Shown here: positions 23,299 to 31,645 of the stretch, in pieces
Layout of the letters: every line of letters begins with the position of its first letter
Position numbering within the stretch: position 1 is the first letter of the stretch
Assembly: GCA_003139775.1 (NCBI GenBank)
Contig: PLGI01000105.1
Span: 1-44,623, forward strand
DNA: 44,623 bases
Origin: Syntrophaceae bacterium
Lineage (GTDB): Bacteria > Desulfobacterota > Syntrophia > Syntrophales > Smithellaceae
Direction of reading: 5' to 3'
The notes under the pieces: generated by a model
What the model saw: only the letters and a program-made list of their open reading frames with translations
Database searches by the model: none
What the model was told of the DNA's origin: nothing
Program-made: the position numbers and the translations under genes

Positions 23299-23442
23299 GC
23301 CAGGCAAATCAACCGTTTAATATCTGATAGCTAATTGGTATAAACACGTAGCACCTCTTCATAGCGACCTCATTAAAGTTTTTAATATAGGCGGCATAAA
23401 TTGTTTTTAAAGAAATAACTGGCTTAAATACGATTCTTTTGT

Positions 23443-23448
23443 TATAAT
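23443..23448 (+). promoter_or_regulatory. possible extended -10 for typA
   Basis: TGTTATAAT, an extended -10 element, lies about 110 bases before the typA start. The -35 region is poor (TGGCTT at 17 bases), so this is tentative. Confidence 0.35.
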
Positions 23449-23560
23449 TACTTAATAGAAAGAATATTTTTAACCATCCCTAAGTAAAAATTGGTTGTGT
23501 TCAAAACTGCTATAAATCATATAATTCAGTTCAAAACCATAACCCAGAAGGACTAAAGAA

Positions 23561-25378
23561 ATGAAAAAAGATCATTTAAGGAATATTGCCATTATTTCCC
23601 ATGTCGATCATGGCAAAACTACGCTGCTGAATGCCTTGTTAAAACAGACGGGAGTTTTTCGTTCCAATCAGGTTGTAGAGGATCGCGTTATGGATTCGAT
23701 GGACCTGGAAAAAGAGCGTGGAATCACCATCACGGCGAAAAATACCGCGGTGGAGTACAACGGGGTAAAAATTAATATCGTTGATACGCCCGGCCATGCC
23801 GATTTCGGCGGCGAAGTGGAACGCAGCCTCAATATGGTTGATGGCGCAATCCTCCTGGTTGATGCCAGCGAAGGACCGTTGCCGCAAACAAGATTTGTTT
23901 TAAAAAAAGCTCTGGCACTACGTCTGCCGATAATTTTAGTCATCAATAAAATTGATCGAAAAGATGCCCGTATTGAAGAAGTGATCAATGATTCCTACGA
24001 TCTTTTTATCGATTTAGGCGCGGAAGAAAAACAAATTGAATTCCCCATCCTCTACACCAATGCCAAAACAGGAGTCAGCCATAAAAAATTAGGCGATGAC
24101 AGCACCGACTTGCAGCCACTACTCCAGACAATCATTGAGCATGTACCGGCCCCGCAGGGAGATGATGACACCGTTACACAGTTTCTGATTACCAATTTGG
24201 ATTATGATCCTTATGTTGGACAAATTGCTATTGGCCGTCTGCAAAACGGCAAATTAGAAATGAACACCAATTACAGCCTTTGTTCCCAGGATAAAATAAT
24301 TCCCGGCGTCAAACTAAGCGCACTTTATACTTTTTATGGTCTGGCAAAAAAACCGGTAACTATAGCTGAGTCCGGAGATATTATTGCCCTGTCCGGAGTG
24401 GAAAATGTCACTATCGGCGATACAATTTCTTCTTTTATATCTCCACAGGCGCTACCCCGACTGCTTGTCGATGAGCCAACCATATCCATGATTTTTTATG
24501 TCAACGACGGTCCCTTTGCCGGCAAAGAAGGTAAATTTCTCACTTCACGCCATTTGCTGGAGAGGCTGGAAAAAGAATCACTAAGAAATGTTGCCATCAA
24601 AATTAAAAAATTGGGAAAAACCAACTCCTTTGAAGTTTGCGGACGCGGTGAATTACAAATGGCAGTATTAATCGAAACCATGCGCCGCGAAGGTTATGAG
24701 TTAATGGTTTCCCGCCCGCAGGTCATCACCAAAGAACAAAACGGCAAAACTATGGAGCCGGTGGAAAGATTATTTCTGGATATACCGGAAGATTTTATCG
24801 GTAAAATTACGGAAAAACTGGCTGTGCGCAAGGGTCGGTTAGAAAGCCTTGTGAATAAGGGCAGTGGCAGAGTCAGCATGGAATTTTTAATCCCGTCTCG
24901 AGGTTTAATCGGCTTTCGCAGCCAGTTTTTGACGGATACCAAAGGTGGCGGAGTAATGAATTCTTTGTTGGAAAGTTATGCTCCCTGGTTCGGCCCTATT
25001 CCTCAACGCACGACCGGTGTTTTAGTGGCTGACCGTCCCGGACGGATCACGTCTTACGCCAGCTTCGCCATGGAAGACCGTGGAGAAATGATCGTGGAAG
25101 TCGGCACGGAAGTTTATGGAGGAATGATAGTGGGAGAACGCAACCGTACAGGCGATATAGATGTTAATATCACTAAAGAAAAGAAACTGACGAACATGCG
25201 GGCATCCACATCCGATGCCACAATAATTCTCCGGCCACCGCGTACATTTTCTCTGGATCAGGCCATCGAATTCATTGCTGAAAATGAACTGGTGGAAGTA
25301 ACTCCCCAAAGTGTACGACTGCGAAAAATGGAGCTGGACGCGACAAGACGTCTGCAGAAAAGCCGTAAAGAAGAATAA
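23561..25378 (+). CDS. typA: ribosome-associated GTPase TypA/BipA
   Basis: A 605-residue translational GTPase, of family length. G1 is ISHVDHGKTT, switch I and following is MDSMDLEKERGITI, G3 is DTPGHADFGGEVERSL and G4 is NKIDR. The C-terminal part has the BipA-specific domain with GRGELQMAVLIETMRREGYE and RGLIGFRSQFLTDTKG. BipA binds the 70S ribosome at the factor site and helps 50S assembly, mostly in cold or stress. Start codon context AGAAGGACTAAAGAAATG. It lies 8 bases upstream of an MBL-fold gene and is probably co-transcribed with it. Confidence 0.95.
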   Translation: MKKDHLRNIAIISHVDHGKTTLLNALLKQTGVFRSNQVVEDRVMDSMDLEKERGITITAKNTAVEYNGVKINIVDTPGHADFGGEVERSLNMVDGAILLVDASEGPLPQTRFVLKKALALRLPIILVINKIDRKDARIEEVINDSYDLFIDLGAEEKQIEFPILYTNAKTGVSHKKLGDDSTDLQPLLQTIIEHVPAPQGDDDTVTQFLITNLDYDPYVGQIAIGRLQNGKLEMNTNYSLCSQDKIIPGVKLSALYTFYGLAKKPVTIAESGDIIALSGVENVTIGDTISSFISPQALPRLLVDEPTISMIFYVNDGPFAGKEGKFLTSRHLLERLEKESLRNVAIKIKKLGKTNSFEVCGRGELQMAVLIETMRREGYELMVSRPQVITKEQNGKTMEPVERLFLDIPEDFIGKITEKLAVRKGRLESLVNKGSGRVSMEFLIPSRGLIGFRSQFLTDTKGGGVMNSLLESYAPWFGPIPQRTTGVLVADRPGRITSYASFAMEDRGEMIVEVGTEVYGGMIVGERNRTGDIDVNITKEKKLTNMRASTSDATIILRPPRTFSLDQAIEFIAENELVEVTPQSVRLRKMELDATRRLQKSRKEE

Positions 25379-25386
25379 AATAATTA

Positions 25387-26367
25387 ATGATCAACGAAAT
25401 TCAAACCAACTTTTACCGTATCACTTTGCGTATGCCTTATCGTTTAAAGCACGTACATGCTTATCTTCTCGCTCAGGATAAGGAGTTGGCGCTTTTTGAT
25501 ACCGGCCTCAATATGCCCGGCGCTTATGAAACGCTGGAGAAGGATTTGGCAAGCCTGAACTTCAGCATTAATAATATCAGACATATTTTTTTAACTCATG
25601 TGCATACCGATCACTGCAGTATGGCTGGTTTGCTGCAAAAAAAAACAGGTGCGAAAATTTATCTTTCCGCCGCCGCTTTCGAAGAATATCAACATTTTCG
25701 TCAGGCGGATTCAGCAGTAAAGCAGTTAAAGAAATTCTATGCGCGCCAAGGTATGACATCTGGCCAAATCGACATGGTAATCGAAGAATATGAAGATATA
25801 CGCGGCATCATCACCGAATTTAATGCCGATAATTATTTGCAGAACAACGAAATTCGTGAGTTCGGCGATTGGAAATTTGAAGTCATTTTCACTCCCGGAC
25901 ATGCCGCCGGACATACATGCTTTTTCTTCAGAAAAGAAGGCTTTTTGCTGGCCGGTGATCACATTCTGCCTTATATAGCGCCTATCCTGAGTCCCAATAT
26001 ATTTGACGATAATTTCCGTCCGCTCGCAACCTATCTGGAGTCTCTAAACGATATAGAGAAATTGCCTATCGCCACAATATATCCAGGGCATGGCAACGCG
26101 TTTATCGATTTGAAGGAAAGATTAGAAGAAATACGTCTGCACCATAAAAAAAGAAAAAAGATGGTCTTTGATCATCTGAACGTGAAGCCCAAGACAACTT
26201 ATGCCATCTCTCACGAAATGTTTGGCTCTGAGCTTTCCGATTTCGATAAATTTTTGGCGTTGAATGAAACCCTTACCTATTTGAAGGAACTCCAGTTTGA
26301 AGGCGCCATCAAAGAAGGTATGGCCGGTGATGTTTTGGTTTACACAAGGATAGAAAACACGGGATAA
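25387..26367 (+). CDS. MBL-fold metallo-hydrolase
   Basis: A 326-residue metallo-beta-lactamase-fold hydrolase. The di-metal site is visible as THVHTDHCSMAG (HxHxDH, residues 64-75), TPGHAAGHT (His), AGDHILPYI (Asp) and YPGHGNAF (His). The C-terminal 90 residues form the winged-helix-like extension seen in LACTB2/CptA-type hydrolases, which cut thioesters, RNA or lactones. The substrate cannot be chosen from sequence. It starts 8 bases after typA, so the two are coupled, but a functional link with the GTPase is only inferred. Confidence 0.88.
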   Translation: MINEIQTNFYRITLRMPYRLKHVHAYLLAQDKELALFDTGLNMPGAYETLEKDLASLNFSINNIRHIFLTHVHTDHCSMAGLLQKKTGAKIYLSAAAFEEYQHFRQADSAVKQLKKFYARQGMTSGQIDMVIEEYEDIRGIITEFNADNYLQNNEIREFGDWKFEVIFTPGHAAGHTCFFFRKEGFLLAGDHILPYIAPILSPNIFDDNFRPLATYLESLNDIEKLPIATIYPGHGNAFIDLKERLEEIRLHHKKRKKMVFDHLNVKPKTTYAISHEMFGSELSDFDKFLALNETLTYLKELQFEGAIKEGMAGDVLVYTRIENTG

Positions 26368-26439
26368 TTGTTGACAGATATTTTATTATAGTTAATAAAC
26401 GCGTGTTAATTAAATTGGACTTTTCGGGAATAGTATATT

Positions 26440-28026
26440 TTGAGTAAACATCTCCAAAAAGAAATTGATCGCCGCCGCACATTCGGCATTATCAGCCATC
26501 CTGATGCAGGCAAGACCACTCTAACTGAAAAGCTTTTGCTTTTCGGCGGAGCCATCCAACTTGCTGGGGCAATCAAAGCCCGTAAAGCGTCAAAGCACGC
26601 CTTGAGCGACTGGATGGCCATCGAAAAAGACCGCGGCATTTCCGTCACCTCGTCGGTCATGAATTTCGAATACGCTGATTGTGAGATAAATCTTCTGGAC
26701 ACGCCCGGCCATCAGGACTTTTCAGAGGATACCTACCGCGTATTGACCGCAGTGGATAGCGCGCTCATGGTTATCGACGGCTCCAAAGGCGTCGAGACGC
26801 AAACACAGAAGCTCATGGAAGTATGCCGTCTGCGCAACACGCCGATCATTACTTTTATTAATAAGATGGATCGTGATTCTCTGGCGCCGCTGGACATCCT
26901 CGCGGATATTGAAGACAAACTACAAATTGAGTGTTCGCCGCTATCCTGGCCCATCGGCATGGGTAAACGTTTCAAAGGCGTTTACAATCTGTATGATAAG
27001 AAACTGCATCTGTTCACACCCGGAAAAGCGCGGCGTTCGGAAGGCGGAGTTGTCATCAACGATTTATCTGATCCCTTACTTGATGAATTATTGGAGAGCC
27101 AGGCTAATGAACTCCGGGAAGAAGTCGCCTTACTGGAAGGCGCGGCTAATCCTTTTGATTTGAAAGAATACTTAAAAGCCGGCCAAACGCCGGTTTTCTT
27201 CGGGAGCGCCATCAACAATTTCGGCGTTAAGGAACTTCTTGACGCTTTCGTGGAAATCGCTCCGCCGCCTGTCGCGCGCCCCACAACAACCAGAATAGTC
27301 AGCCCGGAAGAAGATGATTTTTCCGGCTTTGTCTTCAAAATACAAGCCAACATGGACCCGGCGCATCGCGATCGCATCGCGTTTATGCGGATTTGTTCGG
27401 GACAATTCCAGCGCGGCATGCATGTAATCCATCACCGCATCGGCAAAGAAATTTCTTTATCTAATGCCACAATTTTTATGGCGCAGGATCGTACAAATAT
27501 AGAGGAGGCTTATCCCGGCGACATTATCGGCATTCATAATCACGGAACAATCAAGATCGGCGATACTTTTACGCAAAAGGAACCGCTCAAGTTTACCGGC
27601 ATTCCCCATTTTGCCCCGGAGCATTTCTGCCGCGTGCGCTTAAAAGATCCTCTGAGAATAAAACACCTGCAAAAGGGACTTACTCAGCTCTCCGAAGAAG
27701 GCGCGATTCAGGTTTTTAAACCCTTGTGGGGCTCGGACAATATCCTTGGCGCCGTCGGTGTTTTGCAATTTGACGTAACGATGTCGCGACTCAAAAACGA
27801 GTATAGTGTCTATGCCGACTATGAAAAAACAGATTATGCCGCCGCCCGCTGGGTTACTTGTGACGACGCCAAAATAATGGAAGATTTCCAGAAGAAAAAT
27901 TCAACGAACCTTGCTTTAGACACCGAAGGAAACCTTGTTTACCTAGCGCTAAGTGAATGGCGCCTGTCCCACACCATGGAAGAATGGCCGCGGATACAAT
28001 TCCATAAGACAATTGAAAAAAGCTGA
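26440..28026 (+). CDS. prfC: peptide chain release factor 3
   Basis: A 528-residue GTPase that recycles RF1/RF2 from the ribosome after termination. G1 is [10 protein letters not shown], then [20 protein letters not shown]3 [14 protein letters not shown] and G4 NKMDR, followed by the RF3-specific domains ([28 protein letters not shown] and [18 protein letters not shown]). It starts at a TTG, with a weak site CGGGAAT about ten bases ahead, which suggests modest expression. It stands 72 bases after the MBL gene on the same strand. Two translational GTPases within 5 kb is notable but probably not functional grouping. Confidence 0.95.
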   Translation: MSKHLQKEIDRRRTFGIISHPDAGKTTLTEKLLLFGGAIQLAGAIKARKASKHALSDWMAIEKDRGISVTSSVMNFEYADCEINLLDTPGHQDFSEDTYRVLTAVDSALMVIDGSKGVETQTQKLMEVCRLRNTPIITFINKMDRDSLAPLDILADIEDKLQIECSPLSWPIGMGKRFKGVYNLYDKKLHLFTPGKARRSEGGVVINDLSDPLLDELLESQANELREEVALLEGAANPFDLKEYLKAGQTPVFFGSAINNFGVKELLDAFVEIAPPPVARPTTTRIVSPEEDDFSGFVFKIQANMDPAHRDRIAFMRICSGQFQRGMHVIHHRIGKEISLSNATIFMAQDRTNIEEAYPGDIIGIHNHGTIKIGDTFTQKEPLKFTGIPHFAPEHFCRVRLKDPLRIKHLQKGLTQLSEEGAIQVFKPLWGSDNILGAVGVLQFDVTMSRLKNEYSVYADYEKTDYAAARWVTCDDAKIMEDFQKKNSTNLALDTEGNLVYLALSEWRLSHTMEEWPRIQFHKTIEKS

Positions 28027-28035
28027 TTATCATCC

Positions 28036-28167
28036 ATGACACCGCTTCTAAATCAAAGATGATATCGAGGCGGCAAGGAGGAGGCACCGCAGACGTATAT
28101 AAAAATACGTCGAGGAAGCCGACGACGCAGCCAACAAAGATAGCGCCTTGATTTATAAGTGGTATAA
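28036..28167. repeat. MITE-like repeat family 1, copy E
   Basis: ACACCGCTTCTAAATCAA at the left and the reverse complement of ATACCACTTATAAATCAA at the right match at 15 of 18 positions. The centre holds a perfect ACGTAT-ATAAAA-ATACGT hairpin. It lies just after prfC and fills half of the 28027-28326 gap. The rest of the gap shows no gene. Confidence 0.8.
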
Positions 28168-28326
28168 AATATTAATTGAAGTTTTCCTTAATTTAACGTA
28201 ACTGGTTTTCAAATTATATTGAAGTGAGTAATAATCCGAAAAAAGGGGAGCCGTTTAGCTTACAGTTTCCGTTGTTTTTCGGGACGTACCGAACAATCAA
28301 GCCCAAATATCAGGAGGAGACAACTC

Positions 28327-28671
28327 ATGAGTAATGCTAACGGAACCAAAATAGCGGAAATAAAAATAAATACTGGCAATCTTTACAAGGAAGAAGCTTT
28401 CACTGATCTGACCTTTGCCACAATCAGGCGACTCACGCCCGTAAAAATTGACGGTTCAATTGATGAGAGTCGGGAAGCCATTTTTACCGGCATGACCCAG
28501 CTCATGTCCCCCAACGGACCGATTCCGGTTCAGTGCATGATTGAAGGGGCAAAGAATCTTAGCGAAGCGGCGGAAAAATTACCTGGAGCCATTGAAAAAG
28601 CAGTTCAGGCGATGATTGCCGAGGCCAAGGAAATGGAACGACAGGAATCTTCCCGAATCGTTGTTCCCTGA
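28327..28671 (+). CDS. conserved cytoplasmic protein of unknown function
   Basis: A 114-residue soluble protein that begins SNANGTKIAEIKINTGNLYK and continues with FTDLTFATIRRLTPVKIDGS and QLMSPNGPIPVQCMIEGAKN. The pattern resembles a conserved deltaproteobacterial family that I know only as cytoplasmic protein, with no assigned function. It has a beta-rich first half and an Ala/Glu-rich helix at the end. AGGAGGAG 8 bases ahead of the ATG suggests strong translation. It has no close neighbours on the strand apart from the hydrolase 120 bases downstream. Confidence 0.7.
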   Translation: MSNANGTKIAEIKINTGNLYKEEAFTDLTFATIRRLTPVKIDGSIDESREAIFTGMTQLMSPNGPIPVQCMIEGAKNLSEAAEKLPGAIEKAVQAMIAEAKEMERQESSRIVVP

Positions 28672-28794
28672 CAATAGGAATAAGAGACAACAGCACCCAT
28701 TTTTAAAAGGACGCAGTTCCTAATAATTAGTGGTTGTGCTTTAATATATTAATGTAGAAACTCATTTTAATATATGCATTTCGGAACAAACGAT

Positions 28795-29649
28795 ATGGAT
28801 TATTCTCTGTACACTAACCATTCAACAACCGTTAAAGAATATATGGTGGATGTATCAGATGGAGTTTCTCTTAAGATAATTGATTTCACTCCACGAAATG
28901 TTTCACAGGGAAAACCTGTTATTCTTTTTGTGGCAGGATGGATTTCTCTGATCTCCGGATGGAAAGACGTGCTGAAAGTTTTAACTGCTGAGCACAGAGT
29001 CATCTATATTGAATCGAGGGAAAAACAGTCATCAGCGGTTCCTGATGTAAAAAAAGTAAGCTTCTCTATCGAGCGTCTTAAACTCGACATAGGTGAGATC
29101 ATAGAAAAAGTTATCCCACCGTCAGAAAAGTTTATACTTGCGGGGAGTTCACTTGGCGCTTCGGCGATACTTGAATACTGCGGATCAGAGAAGCAGAAAC
29201 CTTTATCTGCGGTATTGATCGCTCCAAATACCGAGTTCAGATTCCCCAAAATACTGGGAACAATAATTCCAGCAATACATCCTTCAATCTACTTTACGGT
29301 AAAGCCTGTAATAAAATGGTATTTAAGAAACTTCAGGCTGGATAAAAAAAACTGTAAAGAACAAATTGAAAAATATGAAAACACCATAGACTGTGCAGAT
29401 CCATACAAACTGAAAGCTAACGCGCTTGCTATTAGAAACTACGCGATATGGGATCGTATAGACAACATCACCGTTCCATGTCTCATTATCGGCGCTACGA
29501 CAGACATGCTCCATGATACAGAAAACATAAAGCATCTTATAAAGATGCTACCTGATTCCACTTACATGGAGCTTAAAAGTAATATGGAAACTCACAGCGA
29601 AAAAGCAGGACGTATTATTGTGGAATATATTCAAGGTGAACTCCAGTAA
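28795..29649 (+). CDS. alpha/beta hydrolase
   Basis: A 284-residue alpha/beta-hydrolase-fold protein. The oxyanion region is LFVAGWISLISGW, the nucleophile elbow is LAGSSLGAS (GxSxG) with the Ser in the middle, an acidic residue lies in GATTDMLHD and the C-terminal His in METHSEKAG. All three catalytic residues can therefore be placed. The long cap (IHPSIYFTVKPVIKWYLRNF) is hydrophobic, which suits a lipid or thioester substrate. I preferred the ATG at 28795 (MDYSLYTN) over the one at 28774, though neither has a strong ribosome site. It converges with the zinc-ribbon gene at 29651, one base apart. AT-rich relative to its neighbours. Confidence 0.8.
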   Translation: MDYSLYTNHSTTVKEYMVDVSDGVSLKIIDFTPRNVSQGKPVILFVAGWISLISGWKDVLKVLTAEHRVIYIESREKQSSAVPDVKKVSFSIERLKLDIGEIIEKVIPPSEKFILAGSSLGASAILEYCGSEKQKPLSAVLIAPNTEFRFPKILGTIIPAIHPSIYFTVKPVIKWYLRNFRLDKKNCKEQIEKYENTIDCADPYKLKANALAIRNYAIWDRIDNITVPCLIIGATTDMLHDTENIKHLIKMLPDSTYMELKSNMETHSEKAGRIIVEYIQGELQ

Positions 29650-29650
29650 C

Positions 29651-29833
29651 TTATTTCAAACGTTTATCCATTCCTGTAAACCCGCAATCCGGCTGGTAGC
29701 AGGTCACATTCAGAAATTCGCATTTCTGCTGGCAGGAAGGACATACCTCCGGCGGCTGAATTTCCACAATAGTATTGCCGCAATTACTGCATTTCCACGT
29801 ATTTTCAGGTGGTGCTGCCTTATTTTCTGTCAT
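29651..29833 (-). CDS. small rubredoxin-like zinc-ribbon protein
   Basis: A 60-residue protein with Cys pairs WKCSNCGNTI and EVCPSCQQKCEF plus CYQPDCGF. The first two pairs fit a rubredoxin-like or zinc-ribbon knuckle and the last two Cys extend it. Small proteins of this form occur in anaerobes next to redox enzymes, but none is adjacent here. They may carry iron or zinc. GGAGAAATG context (AAGGGAGAAATGTACTATG) supports the start. Confidence 0.75.
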   Translation of the reverse strand: MTENKAAPPENTWKCSNCGNTIVEIQPPEVCPSCQQKCEFLNVTCYQPDCGFTGMDKRLK

Positions 29834-29977
29834 AGTACATTTCTCCCTTCTTAGATATTGCTATAAATTTATCACAAAAACATCTCCAAAAGGGAAATCT
29901 TTTTGCACATCAAATATTCTTGATATTAATCCTTTCTTTTGGTAACCAAGTACAGTACTTATTTTTCAGGGGAAATC

Positions 29978-30385
29978 ATGGCAAAAAACACAAAGAAAAA
30001 TGATCTGGCGGGGTTAACTCTGCTGGGCAAACCTACAAAACCTACGCGCAAGCTGGAGACGTTTCCCAATCACAATGATAAACGCGATTATGTAATTACC
30101 TTGCAAACCGAAGAATTTACCTGTGTTTGTCCCAAAACGGGCCAGCCGGATTTCGCCAAAATTAAAATCCAATACATCCCGGATAAGAAAATTATCGAGT
30201 CCAAATCATTAAAATTATATTTATGGTCTTTCCGCAATGAAGGCGTTTTCCACGAACACGTTACCAATATAATGCTTGATGATTTGGTAGCCGCGCTCCA
30301 GCCGCGCTGGTGCAAAGTAAGCGCGGAATTTGCATCCCGCGGCGGCATCGGAATAACTGTCGATGCGGAATATAAAATGATTTAA
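29978..30385 (+). CDS. queF: NADPH-dependent 7-cyano-7-deazaguanine reductase
   Basis: A 135-residue QueF of the short (unimodular, B. subtilis-like) type. It reduces preQ0 to preQ1 in queuosine synthesis. The catalytic Cys is in TCVCPKTGQPDFAKIKI, and the substrate/NADPH segment ESKSLKLYLWSFRNEG with FHEHV follows. The family length and the Lys/Ser-rich N-terminus fit. I used the ATG at 29978 with GGGGAAATC directly before; 13 further codons upstream have no ribosome site. No other queuosine gene is nearby and no preQ1 riboswitch was found in the leader. Confidence 0.93.
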   Translation: MAKNTKKNDLAGLTLLGKPTKPTRKLETFPNHNDKRDYVITLQTEEFTCVCPKTGQPDFAKIKIQYIPDKKIIESKSLKLYLWSFRNEGVFHEHVTNIMLDDLVAALQPRWCKVSAEFASRGGIGITVDAEYKMI

Positions 30386-30533
30386 TCTCTGGATAACAAA
30401 GAGTGCGGCGACTATTGCTGCAGTGAAGGGCATCGCTGCGTTCCAGCAGTGACCTGGCCGGGCATAATCTCTGCAAAGCTACCACACGAAAATTAAATAG
30501 GACTGAACCTTTATTTAAGGTTATAGAAAAAAC

Positions 30534-30554
30534 GAAGTTCGTATATTAATTGTT
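30534..30554 (+). promoter_or_regulatory. 21-bp box, site 3
   Basis: GAAGTTCGTATATTAATTGTT, identical to site 2, 33 bases before the ATG of the orphan gene at 30588. The sequence after GTT (GTCGCCGTTATAAC) is unrelated to the other sites. Confidence 0.6.
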
Positions 30555-30587
30555 GTCGCCGTTATAACTAATAAAAAAAGGGAACCT

Positions 30588-31112
30588 ATGGATAAACATG
30601 TACTGAGAATCTTCCAACTGGAGACAGAAAGGCAGTGTAGGTTCGCAATTATGGCTATTGAGGACTTACAGAAAGCACTGCAAACAGGAGACATTGACCG
30701 AATCTGGTATTCCGTTCAAACGTTTCTCGTTGCGGCCGGCAATTTGTCCAAACTGCTCTGGCCGTCCGCCGCACATATTTCTGACCGGGCCAAGGAATTG
30801 AAAAGTTCTCTTGGTGTGGATGATAGTTCTCCATTGGCCCCAAGAACCTTCAGAAATCATTTCGAACACTTCGATGAACGGCTTGAAAATTGGGCGACCT
30901 CATCTAAGCACCAAGGCTTTGTCGATTCGAACGTTGGACCTTCCGGAATGATTTCCGGACCTGATTCTGGAGACTATCTTCGAAACTTTGATACAATAAA
31001 AGGCTCTATCACTTTCAGGGGAGATGAGTACATACTAAAGCCCATGGTAGATGCAATTGTGGAGTTACATCTGAAAGCTCTAACTGAAGCTAACAAATTT
31101 CCCTGGGAATAA
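30588..31112 (+). CDS. HEPN-like orphan protein
   Basis: A 174-residue, mostly helical protein. Helices at residues 5-55 (ETERQCRFAIMAIEDLQKAL, WYSVQTFLVAAGNLSKLLWP) precede RNHFEHFDERLENW, which has the R-x4-H spacing (R89, H94) with a polar residue after Arg. That is the RNase-type motif of HEPN domains. HEPN proteins are frequent in toxin-antitoxin and antiphage modules, often beside nucleotidyltransferases, but none is adjacent here. The C-terminal third is not recognised. AAAGGGAACC precedes the ATG. It has the 21-bp box upstream and may be an inserted cassette. Confidence 0.55.
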   Translation: MDKHVLRIFQLETERQCRFAIMAIEDLQKALQTGDIDRIWYSVQTFLVAAGNLSKLLWPSAAHISDRAKELKSSLGVDDSSPLAPRTFRNHFEHFDERLENWATSSKHQGFVDSNVGPSGMISGPDSGDYLRNFDTIKGSITFRGDEYILKPMVDAIVELHLKALTEANKFPWE

Positions 31113-31171
31113 ACAATTGGTATAATGAGTCATTTCAACGGATCGTTAGAGCACTCCCGGTAAATTTTTCG

Positions 31172-31495
31172 TTAGATTCTTTCTATAAATCCCAAGTCCT
31201 GTAAAATTTCTTTTGCCCGCTGAACCTCTTCGGCCTTAACCAATAGACGTGCATAAGCTCCCGCCGCGACGAGCATAATAGAGCTTTCTCCCTCAAAAAA
31301 ATATGTTATGCCTTCGCCGTCAAAGACAGATTTTATAAAGGCTATATCGCTTTGCTGATACGTGGAATAGACTTCAACGAGATCGACGTAACCAACTTCA
31401 GGCTCCGGCGGTATTTGGGCAACCAGATCAACACCGCAATCGGCGCATTTATAAAAACCATCCCGATACTCGCTTTTGCATTTTGGACAGAACAT
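31172..31495 (-). CDS. DUF2007-like protein with zinc ribbon
   Basis: A 107-residue protein. The N-terminal zinc ribbon is CPKCKSEY and CADCGVD. The rest, VEVYSTYQQSDIAFIKSVFD, EGITYFFEGE and ARLLVKAEEVQRAKEILQDL, is the ferredoxin-like DUF2007 (putative signal-transducing) domain. The last segment with its V-x4-A-x2-IL pattern is typical. Function is unknown, but such domains are thought to bind small ligands or protein partners. It stands alone, with about 150 bases before the radical SAM gene end. Confidence 0.75.
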   Translation of the reverse strand: MFCPKCKSEYRDGFYKCADCGVDLVAQIPPEPEVGYVDLVEVYSTYQQSDIAFIKSVFDGEGITYFFEGESSIMLVAAGAYARLLVKAEEVQRAKEILQDLGFIERI

Positions 31496-31645
31496 AATAT
31501 TATTCTTTCATTATTATAATGGTGTTATCCGCAAATGCCGCTGATAGCGGTAACTGATTTTCAGGAAACAGTATGAAGCTGGAAGTGATCGCTACGCCAA
31601 ATGTAAAGATATGTCATCCATTGCCGTCATTCAGAGGTATCCGCG

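Noticed and set aside
29834-29977. preQ1 riboswitch upstream of queF.
   Set aside because: No match to the preQ1-I aptamer pattern and no sequestering stem over the ribosome site.
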